A stretch of DNA of 64,000 nucleotides from JAKLIN01 sp049288015. GTDB lineage: Archaea; Nanobdellota; Nanobdellia; Pacearchaeales; GW2011-AR1. Position numbers and translations under genes: made by a program. Below the pieces are notes generated by a model, which worked only from the letters and a program-made list of their open reading frames with translations, searched no databases and was not told where the DNA came from. Shown here one piece after another: positions 7,607 through 14,590 of this stretch. The DNA lies in contig JBAQGX010000002.1 in NCBI GenBank assembly GCA_049288015.1, forward strand, positions 1-64,000, given 5' to 3'. Numbering within the stretch: position 1 is the stretch's first letter; every line of letters starts with the position of its first letter.

Positions 7607-9013
7607 TTAACAAACAGAATTCTCCACTTCCAGGTCTATAAGCCTATTTAATTCAATTGCATATTCTAGCGGAAGTTCCCTCACAACCGGTTCTATAAAT
7701 CCAGCAACAATCATCTTAGTTGCTTCTTCTTCACTTAACCCTCTGGACATCAGATAGAACAACTGATCTTCTCCTATTTTCCCAACTGTAGCTTCATGAG
7801 AAACTTCAACATTATTCTCTCCTACTTCCATACTAGGAAACGTCTTAGCCTTGCTTTCATTATCCAGCATCAATCCATCGCATCTTACGCTTGCCTTAGA
7901 ATTAACACATCCTTTACTTATCTTGACCAATCCCCTATATGAAGTAACTCCTCCATTTTTGCTTATGCTCTTGCTAATAACATTACATCTTGTATTTGAA
8001 GCAAGGTGATATACTTTACATCCAGTATCTTGATTTTGACCTCTGCTTCCAAATGCAATTCCTATATAATCTGTTTTGGCATTTTCTCCAACAAGGACGC
8101 TACATGGATATAACATTGTTACTTTACTTCCCATATTACCATTAACCCATTCCATTATTGAATTTTCATGAACAATTGCTCTTTTTGTATTAAGATTATA
8201 AGTGTTCTTACTCCAATTTTCGATGCTTGAATATCTCACTCTTGCTCCCTTCAAAACATGAATTTCGACACATCCCGCATGAAGCGAATTTTCATCATAT
8301 TTAGGCGCAGAACATCCTTCAATATAATGAACTTCAGAATCCTCATCTGCTATAATCAAAGTGTGTTCAAACTGTCCTCCTTTTTTTGCATTCATTCTGA
8401 AATATGCTTGAAGAGGCATTTCAACTTTAACTCCCTTTGGAACATAAATAAAAGTACCCCCACTCCAAACAGCAGAATGCAAAGCCGTAAACTTATGTAA
8501 TGAAGGAGAAATACATTCGGTCATGAAATATCTCTGAACCATATCTGGAAACTTCTTTACAGCTTCGTCCATATCAAGAAAAATTACCCCTTTATCTTCA
8601 AGACTTTTCTTTAAATTATGGTATATAACTTCAGATTCATACTGAGCTCCAACACCTGCAAGTAATTTCTTCTCAGCTTCTGGAATTCCCAACTTTTCAA
8701 AGGTTCTCTTTATATCTTGAGGAACATCATCCCAACTGTTAGAATTTTTACTAGCATTGGGCTTTAAATAAAAATAGATCTCATCTAAATTCAAGTCAGA
8801 CAGATCTGGACCCCAATTTGGAATCGGTTTTTTATTAAAGATTTCAAAACCCTTAAGCCTCTTTTGGAGCATCCAATCTGGCTCGTTCTTATCTTTAGAT
8901 ATTTGTCTTACAACTTCTTCACTCAGTCCAGGAGAAGTCCTAAATTTGATATCTTCTTTATTATAATGATCAAACAATTCTCTATTTATTTCAAAATTTT
9001 GCTCTTGTTCCAT
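7607..9013 (-). CDS. sufB: SufB, core scaffold of the SUF system
   Basis: The 468-residue protein carries typical SufB stretches: YESEVIYHN, the beta-helix core with GGTFIYVPKGVKVEMPLQAY, EGCSAPKYDENSLHAG, and the C-terminal VSHEATVGKIGEDQLFYLMS with RGLSEEEA. The open frame reaches back to 9160, but the ATG at 9013 (MEQEQNF) is the real start: it follows a TATA-like element, and upstream residues do not resemble SufB. A 16-bp perfect palindrome (9017-9032) sits between TATA element and ATG. There is no separate SufD, so SufB may act with SufC alone as in minimal SUF systems. Confidence 0.96.
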   Translation of the reverse strand: MEQEQNFEINRELFDHYNKEDIKFRTSPGLSEEVVRQISKDKNEPDWMLQKRLKGFEIFNKKPIPNWGPDLSDLNLDEIYFYLKPNASKNSNSWDDVPQDIKRTFEKLGIPEAEKKLLAGVGAQYESEVIYHNLKKSLEDKGVIFLDMDEAVKKFPDMVQRYFMTECISPSLHKFTALHSAVWSGGTFIYVPKGVKVEMPLQAYFRMNAKKGGQFEHTLIIADEDSEVHYIEGCSAPKYDENSLHAGCVEIHVLKGARVRYSSIENWSKNTYNLNTKRAIVHENSIMEWVNGNMGSKVTMLYPCSVLVGENAKTDYIGIAFGSRGQNQDTGCKVYHLASNTRCNVISKSISKNGGVTSYRGLVKISKGCVNSKASVRCDGLMLDNESKAKTFPSMEVGENNVEVSHEATVGKIGEDQLFYLMSRGLSEEEATKMIVAGFIEPVVRELPLEYAIELNRLIDLEVENSVC

Positions 9014-9016
9014 AAA

Positions 9017-9032
9017 ATTAACTATAGTTAAT
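9017..9032. promoter_or_regulatory. Perfect 16-bp palindrome at the sufB start: candidate operator
   Basis: ATTAACTATAGTTAAT lies 3 bases upstream of the sufB ATG and just downstream of its TATA-like element, over the expected transcription start. It is in the intergenic region shared with the divergent HTH regulator. Related sites occur at the starts of the DUF1858 gene (9748-9761) and sod (17463-17476). Binding by the adjacent regulator is inferred. Confidence 0.55.
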
Positions 9033-9090
9033 ATTTTTAAGTGTTGTGGTCTGTAAAAAGCCTTAAATATGAACAAAGATTCAAAACAAA

Positions 9091-9459
9091 ATGAATAAAA
9101 CAATGCCCCAAGAAATGGAAGTGTGGTATCTGATACCTGCACTGAGAAGAGAACTTGCAAAGATATTTATCAATGAATATAATTTAAAACAAAAAGAAGT
9201 TGCAGAATATCTTGGAATGACAGAGGCAGCAATTTCACAATATTTAAAATCAAAAAGGGGAAATGAGATAAAATTTTCAAAAGACGCAATGTCTGAGATA
9301 AAAAAATCTGCAAAAGAGATAATTGACAAAAAAGGAGATTCAATGAAAGAAATTTACAATTTATGCATGTCTCTGAGAAAATCAAAAGCAATGTGCGATT
9401 TCCATAGGAATCATGACAAAAAAATCTCAAAAAACTGCGATGTTTGCCTTAGAAATTAA
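9091..9459 (+). CDS. HTH regulator with C-terminal Cys/His cluster, candidate SUF regulator
   Basis: The 122-residue protein has an XRE-like helix-turn-helix at about residues 18-57 (RELAKIFINEYNLKQKEVAE, then LGMTEAAISQYLKSKRG). A charged helix follows, and then a tail with spacing C-x9-C-x2-H-x2-H-x7-C-x2-C. This matches the architecture of COG2522 archaeal predicted regulators. Four Cys could bind an Fe-S cluster or zinc. It is divergent from sufBUC, with a perfect palindrome between them, so a feedback role on Fe-S assembly is plausible. The start at 9091 has a CCTTAAATAT element about 25 bases upstream; an ATG at 9103 is possible. Its stop overlaps the convergent DUF1858 gene. Confidence 0.8.
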   Translation: MNKTMPQEMEVWYLIPALRRELAKIFINEYNLKQKEVAEYLGMTEAAISQYLKSKRGNEIKFSKDAMSEIKKSAKEIIDKKGDSMKEIYNLCMSLRKSKAMCDFHRNHDKKISKNCDVCLRN

Positions 9460-9737
9460 TCATCTAACTTTTTCTTTTCTAGAATTAATTCATTATTTTT
9501 AGTATCTCTTATACAAAACTTTTCTATAACGGCATTAACATCATCTAGCATCATATTTATAGTATCATCATCCATACCATGAACTCTGGCACCCATTTCC
9601 AAAGTATCTGCTCCAGAAAAACTACACCCTACACAATGTAAACCATAACCCATTAACACTAAAGCAACCTCGGGATACCTTGCAATTATATCTATCAAGA
9701 ACATTTCTTTAGTAACAAACTTCCGTTTCTTTTCCAT
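9456..9737 (-). CDS. DUF1858 redox-disulfide domain protein
   Basis: The 93-residue protein matches the DUF1858 / hybrid-cluster-associated redox disulfide family (TIGR03980-like): MFLIDIIARYPEVALVLMGY, then GLHCVGCSFSG with C35-x2-C38, and GADTLEMGARVHGM. The family is thought to handle redox or nitrosative stress near hybrid cluster proteins or Fe-S repair. A TTAACAATAGTTAT site 11-24 bases before the ATG resembles the sufB palindrome. It converges with the HTH regulator, overlapping by 4 bases. Confidence 0.85.
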   Translation of the reverse strand: MEKKRKFVTKEMFLIDIIARYPEVALVLMGYGLHCVGCSFSGADTLEMGARVHGMDDDTINMMLDDVNAVIEKFCIRDTKNNELILEKKKLDD

Positions 9738-9747
9738 ATCAAATAAG

Positions 9748-9761
9748 TTAACAATAGTTAT
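9748..9761. promoter_or_regulatory. suf-like operator candidate upstream of the DUF1858 gene
   Basis: TTAACAATAGTTAT matches 12 of 14 positions of the sufB palindrome core and lies between the TATA-like element and the DUF1858 ATG on the minus strand. The background is A+T rich, so chance is not excluded. Confidence 0.4.
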
Positions 9762-9823
9762 TTAATAAAATAACATTTTTATATATTTAAAAGTTTTACC
9801 TATCATAAAGAAAAAGGTGCAAA

Positions 9824-10528
9824 ATGAATATTATCATAACAAAGAATAAAAAAGAAGCTGTTGAGAAAACAGCGGAAATTATATCTGAATTAATTAATAA
9901 AAAACCGAATGCTATTTTACAGCTTGCAACAGGGTTAACAATGGTTCCTCTTTATTCTGAACTAGTCAAATTATATAAAAAAGGTAAAATAGATTTTTCA
10001 AAAGTTAGCACATTTAACTTAGACGAATACGCAGGATTGAACTTTAATGATAAAGAAAGTTATCATTACTATATGAATAAATATTTGTTTGATAAAGTGA
10101 ATATACAAAAATGTAACACCCATTTTCCATCATCAAATAAAAAAGATTATGAAGATGAAATGAATAAAAAGGGAGGGGTTGATCTTACAATCTTAGGAAT
10201 TGGGGTAAATGGGCATATAGCATTTAATGAACCAGGATCATCTTTCAATAGTACAACAAGAGAAGTTAAATTATCAGAAACAACATTAGAAGCAAATTCA
10301 AAGCTTTTTCCAACAATAAAGAAGGTTCCAAGAGAAGCTTATACTGTAGGATTAAAAACAATAATGAAATCAAAAAAAATAGTTTTACTTGCATTTGGGT
10401 CAAAAAAATCAGAGGCTATTACAAAGTCACTAAAGGGGCCTATAACAAGGAAAGTTCCTGCATCAGTATTAAGAGAACATAAAAACGCGACTTTTATAAT
10501 TGATAAGAACGCTTCTAAAGGATTATAA
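9824..10528 (+). CDS. nagB: Glucosamine-6-phosphate deaminase
   Basis: The 234-residue protein shows NagB features: substrate loop ATGLTMVP, FNLDEY (D67/E68) and ILGIGVNGHIAFNEPGSS with the general-base His (H131) and Glu (E136). A Bacillus-like Asn stands where E. coli has Asp141. It ends with KVPASVLREH. It interconverts glucosamine-6-P and fructose-6-P plus ammonia. Its length equals the short bacterial form without the C-terminal allosteric part. A GGTG site precedes the ATG at 9824. It is followed by a PIG-L deacetylase, suggesting linked amino-sugar metabolism. Confidence 0.93.
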   Translation: MNIIITKNKKEAVEKTAEIISELINKKPNAILQLATGLTMVPLYSELVKLYKKGKIDFSKVSTFNLDEYAGLNFNDKESYHYYMNKYLFDKVNIQKCNTHFPSSNKKDYEDEMNKKGGVDLTILGIGVNGHIAFNEPGSSFNSTTREVKLSETTLEANSKLFPTIKKVPREAYTVGLKTIMKSKKIVLLAFGSKKSEAITKSLKGPITRKVPASVLREHKNATFIIDKNASKGL

Positions 10529-10562
10529 TAAACCTTAAATAGGAAATTTCAGGAAGATAGAT

Positions 10563-11159
10563 ATGGAAAAGAGCGAAGCACTGATTGTCGTTGCACATCC
10601 GGACGATGAAACAATATGGATGGGTGGCATGATTTTAAGAAACAAGAACTGGAAATGGACAATCTTATCTTTGTGCAGGGCAAACGACCTAGATAGGAGA
10701 CCAAAGTTCGAGAAAGTATGCAAGCTATATAATGCATCTGGATTAATTTGTGATTTGGATGATGAAAAGTTAGGACCTATTGAAATTAGTGAAATCACAG
10801 AATTAATAAAAAAAATGTTACCCAAGAGAAATTATGATCTTATTTTTACCCATGGACAAAACGGAGAATATGGACACATAAGGCATATTGAAACTCACGA
10901 TGCAGTAAATAAAATGATAGATAAAAAGCAATTAAATGCAGATAAAGTCTATTTTTTTAATTACGAAAAAGGTGAAAATGTTCCATCACCTGACTTAAGA
11001 GTCCCAAAACCAATTAAAAGATCTGACCGAATTCTAAACTTAAATAATAAAGAAATGGAATTAAAGAGAAAAATTATAAGAAGCATATATGGATATCCTG
11101 ATGAAAAAGGGTTTGAATTGTTAAGTTGCAATAAAATTGAAAGCTTTACATTAAGATGA
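10563..11159 (+). CDS. PIG-L/LmbE family deacetylase
   Basis: The 198-residue protein has the N-terminal zinc motif AHPDDE (H12, D15) and the second motif GHIRHIETH (H105/H108), both typical of PIG-L N-acetylglucosaminyl deacetylases. The family removes acetyl groups from GlcNAc-containing lipids or metabolites. The start at 10563 has CCTTAAAT about 28 bases upstream. Its stop overlaps the start of the GT4 glycosyltransferase (ATGA), so the two are coupled and probably act on one glycoconjugate, for example a GlcN-containing glycolipid. Confidence 0.88.
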   Translation: MEKSEALIVVAHPDDETIWMGGMILRNKNWKWTILSLCRANDLDRRPKFEKVCKLYNASGLICDLDDEKLGPIEISEITELIKKMLPKRNYDLIFTHGQNGEYGHIRHIETHDAVNKMIDKKQLNADKVYFFNYEKGENVPSPDLRVPKPIKRSDRILNLNNKEMELKRKIIRSIYGYPDEKGFELLSCNKIESFTLR

Positions 11160-12304
11160 AAATTTTAGTTTTATATCCATATCCCTTAGATCAAAGTGGA
11201 TTAAGTATACAGGGACACGACCTTGTCAAAGGGCTTAAAGAGTTAGGAGTAGAAGTAATGCCTTGTGATAGAGATAACAATCTTCAAAAATTATACGCTT
11301 ATAAAACTTTTAACCCAGATGTTGTAATAGGAGTTGGTTTTTGGGGGGAAACACCTGAAGTTATAATTAGCCCAATGAATCACGGATTAAAACCAGTACC
11401 TTGGTTTAATGCAGATGGATGGGTTGCAAATTATCACAGTATACTAAATAGTCTTCCATTAATTGTAGCAAATAGTAATTGGGTGAGAGACACTTACATG
11501 AGAGATGGCGTAAGGGGAGATAATATTCATGTTTGCCATATTGGCTATGATCCAAAGATTTTTTATCCAGTTCCAGAAAATAATGAAAACAGAAAAAAAC
11601 TTAGGCAGATGCTAGGAATAGGAGATGATGAAATGATGATCCTTACTGCAGGAGGAGATGTAACAAGCAAAGGAGCTCAAGAAATGTTAAAAGCAATCGC
11701 AAAAATAAAAGATAAATTTCCGAATTGGAAATATGTCCTAAAAGTCAATGATGGTTTCTCTTCAGAAGATCACGGGAGAGAAGAAGATAAGATCATAGAT
11801 GAACTTGGATTAGAAAAACATAGAATAATTTATCTCAATGGAGATTATTCATCTGAATTCATGGCGGACTTAATAAGAGCTTGTGACATTTATGCGGCCC
11901 CTTCTAGAATTGAAGGATTTGGTATGATTCAAGTTGAAGCTATGGCCTGTGGAAAGCCAGTAATATCAATAAATGTTGGAGGTCCAAAAGATACAGTTGT
12001 ACATGGAAAAACGGGATTTCTCGCAGAACCAGAAAAGGAGATTAAATTAGGAAGTGAATGGGCCTATGATTGGATGGGTTTTGAAGAAAATCATAAAATA
12101 ATTTTTGATAAGCCAAAAACTTTTGCATACCGTGCAAACGTGGACCAACTTGCAGAATACACCTTAAAATTATTAACGGACAATAAATTAAGAGAAGAAA
12201 TGGGAAAGAACGCAGCAGAACACACTTTAAACAATTTCCATTACAAATTGACTTCACAAAGAATGTTAGACTTGATTAACAAGTATGTGCTAAATAAAAA
12301 CTAA
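11156..12304 (+). CDS. GT4-family glycosyltransferase
   Basis: The 382-residue GT-B fold enzyme has LVLYPYPLDQSGLSIQGHDL at the N-terminus, HIGYDP in the linker and a C-terminal nucleotide-sugar site with the E-x7-E motif in EGFGMIQVEAMACGKPVIS, followed by NVGGPKDTVVHGKTGFL. It transfers a sugar from an activated donor with retention; donor and acceptor are unknown. It overlaps the PIG-L deacetylase by 4 bases and converges with the GH130 gene (4-base overlap at the stops). Confidence 0.92.
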   Translation: MKILVLYPYPLDQSGLSIQGHDLVKGLKELGVEVMPCDRDNNLQKLYAYKTFNPDVVIGVGFWGETPEVIISPMNHGLKPVPWFNADGWVANYHSILNSLPLIVANSNWVRDTYMRDGVRGDNIHVCHIGYDPKIFYPVPENNENRKKLRQMLGIGDDEMMILTAGGDVTSKGAQEMLKAIAKIKDKFPNWKYVLKVNDGFSSEDHGREEDKIIDELGLEKHRIIYLNGDYSSEFMADLIRACDIYAAPSRIEGFGMIQVEAMACGKPVISINVGGPKDTVVHGKTGFLAEPEKEIKLGSEWAYDWMGFEENHKIIFDKPKTFAYRANVDQLAEYTLKLLTDNKLREEMGKNAAEHTLNNFHYKLTSQRMLDLINKYVLNKN

Positions 12305-13425
12305 ACCTTTTCAAGAGAATCCAAAATATCTTGCAATGAAATTTTCTTCACACTAACTACAGTATCTGCTCCCCCTGAAAAAACAAGTAGCTTATCTTTA
12401 TCAGTAATATCTTGGATTAATCCCGTAGGAAACAAGACATCATTAACAAAACCTTCCTTCTCGTATTTCTTTGTTGGAGCCAATATAGGCGCAGGAGCCT
12501 TTGCAATAAGCTTTCGTGGATTTTTTAAATCAAAAAGAGCCGCTCCAATTTCATAACTAAAAGGAACATGATCTTGATTAAATCTCTTCCTAAACGGACG
12601 GGTCCTATAATTTATAACACCATGGTAAAGTAAAAGCCAACCATTTTCTGTTTTTATAGGGGGAGGACCTGCACCAACTCGTTCATAATCCCATTTACCT
12701 TTTCTAGACAATCTAAGAGGTTTATTCCTTCCCCATCCAACTAGATCCTTTGAAACTGAGATCCAAATGTGGGGAGGAGTAAATTCAAATCCTCCTTCTG
12801 GACGATTAAAAATATAATAATAATCTTTAATTTTTTCTGGAAAAAGAACAACATCCTTATTTTGTTCTGAAAATATTGTTCCAATTCTATCCCATTTAAC
12901 GCAGTCTTTCGATGTAGCAAGAGAAGTAGAAATATTTCCTTGCCTTGAAAGAGAAACATATGTCATAGCATACTTATCATTAATCTTTGCGATTCTTGGA
13001 TCCTCAACCCCCAACTCTCCGTTTGTAGTCAACCCTGTAAAAGAAGGCTTTTTATCAATAGACTTGACTTTAAAACCAGTCTTATCAAGAATAACTTTTC
13101 TAAAATGAGAAATAAACATTAGTCTCTTTGTTTCATCCTTAAAAACAATATCACTATCTGATTTCGATTGCACTTCTTCTTTCTTAAATTTATCAAAATG
13201 TATCTTACATGTCTTTTCACCAACACAACGAGGAACATAATAGTGCTCCTTATCTTCACTAGCTTCTGCTTTCAATTTTTCAGCAACACGAACATACAAA
13301 ACAATATTACCATTTGGAAGTCTCGCAGCAGCAGGATTAAAAGTTCCTATAACTGAAAATTTACTTGAAGTAGGCTTTATATCACTGGGACTAATAAGAA
13401 GAGCCTCTTTTTTCACCGGAATCAT
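12301..13425 (-). CDS. GH130-family glycoside phosphorylase/hydrolase
   Basis: The 374-residue five-bladed propeller enzyme has the catalytic-acid segment GVEDPRI (D142) and an early NPAAARL. The phosphate and sugar-contacting segment is GAGPPPIKTENGWLLLYHGV, with a late VLFPTG. GH130 enzymes mostly phosphorolyse beta-mannosides (beta-1,4-Man-GlcNAc, beta-1,4- or beta-1,2-mannobiose) to mannose-1-phosphate. It has its own TATA-like element (CTTAAAAATT on the minus strand). Downstream of two other carbohydrate genes, it suggests turnover of an internal mannose-containing glycan. Substrate specificity cannot be read from the sequence. Confidence 0.87.
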   Translation of the reverse strand: MIPVKKEALLISPSDIKPTSSKFSVIGTFNPAAARLPNGNIVLYVRVAEKLKAEASEDKEHYYVPRCVGEKTCKIHFDKFKKEEVQSKSDSDIVFKDETKRLMFISHFRKVILDKTGFKVKSIDKKPSFTGLTTNGELGVEDPRIAKINDKYAMTYVSLSRQGNISTSLATSKDCVKWDRIGTIFSEQNKDVVLFPEKIKDYYYIFNRPEGGFEFTPPHIWISVSKDLVGWGRNKPLRLSRKGKWDYERVGAGPPPIKTENGWLLLYHGVINYRTRPFRKRFNQDHVPFSYEIGAALFDLKNPRKLIAKAPAPILAPTKKYEKEGFVNDVLFPTGLIQDITDKDKLLVFSGGADTVVSVKKISLQDILDSLEKV

Positions 13426-13455
13426 TTTATATTAATCTTAATATTACTTAAAAAT

Positions 13456-14583
13456 TTATGTAATTAAAATTTTTCTATTTTTTAAAGATTCATAAGCAAC
13501 AACGTACATAGCAGCATTCCACCCCTGATAACTTTCAACCTGTGCCTCAGTTTTTCCTACTTCTCCAGTTTTACCATTTAACCATTCTGCAAAATTCCCA
13601 TTGTTCTTCATGTTTGCTTCTGCAAGTTTATTCAATTGAACCTCAGCTTCTTTGAATTTTTTCAATTTAATTAGCGCTAAAATATAAAAACCTCCTACAA
13701 AAGTCCAAATTCCTCCGTTCAGATAATGATTAGGAACACCTGCTTCACAATCAAGAAAATAATCTTGCCAATCTTTACCTCCAGGAGCAATTGTAGGATA
13801 AATTGATCTTATTGGATAAGGCTCCGCAATTTTCTGCATTTTTATATAATTTATAATCTTTTCAGATTTATCTTTGTCTGCAAGTCCAAAAATTATTGCA
13901 AGTAAATTTCCTAGTGAATCAAACCATTCTCCTTTTTCCTGATATTTATTGTGATTTTTCCACCTCCAAGGGAGATAAAACTTCCCATTCCACAACCCAA
14001 GATCTTTACTATTATTTACAACATCTTTTAATTTCTCAGATTCCTTGTTCTTTCCAGAAAGTTTCAAAGCATGATAATAAAGCGCTTGTGTATTAATTGT
14101 ATGACCATATCTATGAGGAAATGCATCCTGCCAATCCGTTGTTGGTAGTTGTTCTGGCATTCCATCTTCTCCTGTATCCAAACAAGATAACCAATAAAGA
14201 ATTTTATCCATATTCTTTCTATAACTATTAAATAAAGAATTGTCTTTGTATCTTAATTTATAATTATAATTAGCTATTAGAAACCACAAAGAAGAATCAA
14301 GAGACATATAATCTACATGATGCTTTCTCGTATTAACAAACTTATCAACAGCATTGGGAATCTGACCTTTTTCAGATTGATTTTCAGCAAGAGTAACAAT
14401 TGATCTTTTTATTGTCTCTTTCAAATTTTTATCATCAATAAGAGAAGCACCAAGAGACATGATCATAGAGTCCCTTCCAAACACCATATCGTAACCGGGA
14501 AAAGCTGCAAAGAACCCATTAGGGGTCGAGCATTTATTCAAAATCCAAATCGCTTTTTCATAAGCCTCTTTTATCAATTCCAT
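13456..14583 (-). CDS. Alpha/alpha-barrel glycoside hydrolase (GH100/GDE-like)
   Basis: The 375-residue protein matches (alpha/alpha)6-barrel hydrolases annotated as amylo-alpha-1,6-glucosidase or GH100 invertase-like: YDMVFGRDSMIMSLGA near the N-terminus, HHVDYMSLDSSLWFLIANY, DWQDAFPHRYGHTINTQALY, and late NHYLNGGIWTFVGGFY. Acidic residues in DSSLW and near the C-terminal EWLNG are candidates for catalysis. It lacks the N-terminal domain of full glycogen debranching enzymes. It sits 7 bases after the GT4 fusion gene, so they form an operon. The reaction is probably hydrolysis of a short alpha-glucoside or a related sugar. Confidence 0.78.
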   Translation of the reverse strand: MELIKEAYEKAIWILNKCSTPNGFFAAFPGYDMVFGRDSMIMSLGASLIDDKNLKETIKRSIVTLAENQSEKGQIPNAVDKFVNTRKHHVDYMSLDSSLWFLIANYNYKLRYKDNSLFNSYRKNMDKILYWLSCLDTGEDGMPEQLPTTDWQDAFPHRYGHTINTQALYYHALKLSGKNKESEKLKDVVNNSKDLGLWNGKFYLPWRWKNHNKYQEKGEWFDSLGNLLAIIFGLADKDKSEKIINYIKMQKIAEPYPIRSIYPTIAPGGKDWQDYFLDCEAGVPNHYLNGGIWTFVGGFYILALIKLKKFKEAEVQLNKLAEANMKNNGNFAEWLNGKTGEVGKTEAQVESYQGWNAAMYVVAYESLKNRKILIT

Positions 14584-14590
14584 TTTCTCA

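Noticed and set aside
9014..9160. N-terminal extension of SufB to 9160
   Set aside because: The extra 49 residues do not resemble SufB and would include the promoter and palindrome; the ATG at 9013 fits the family.
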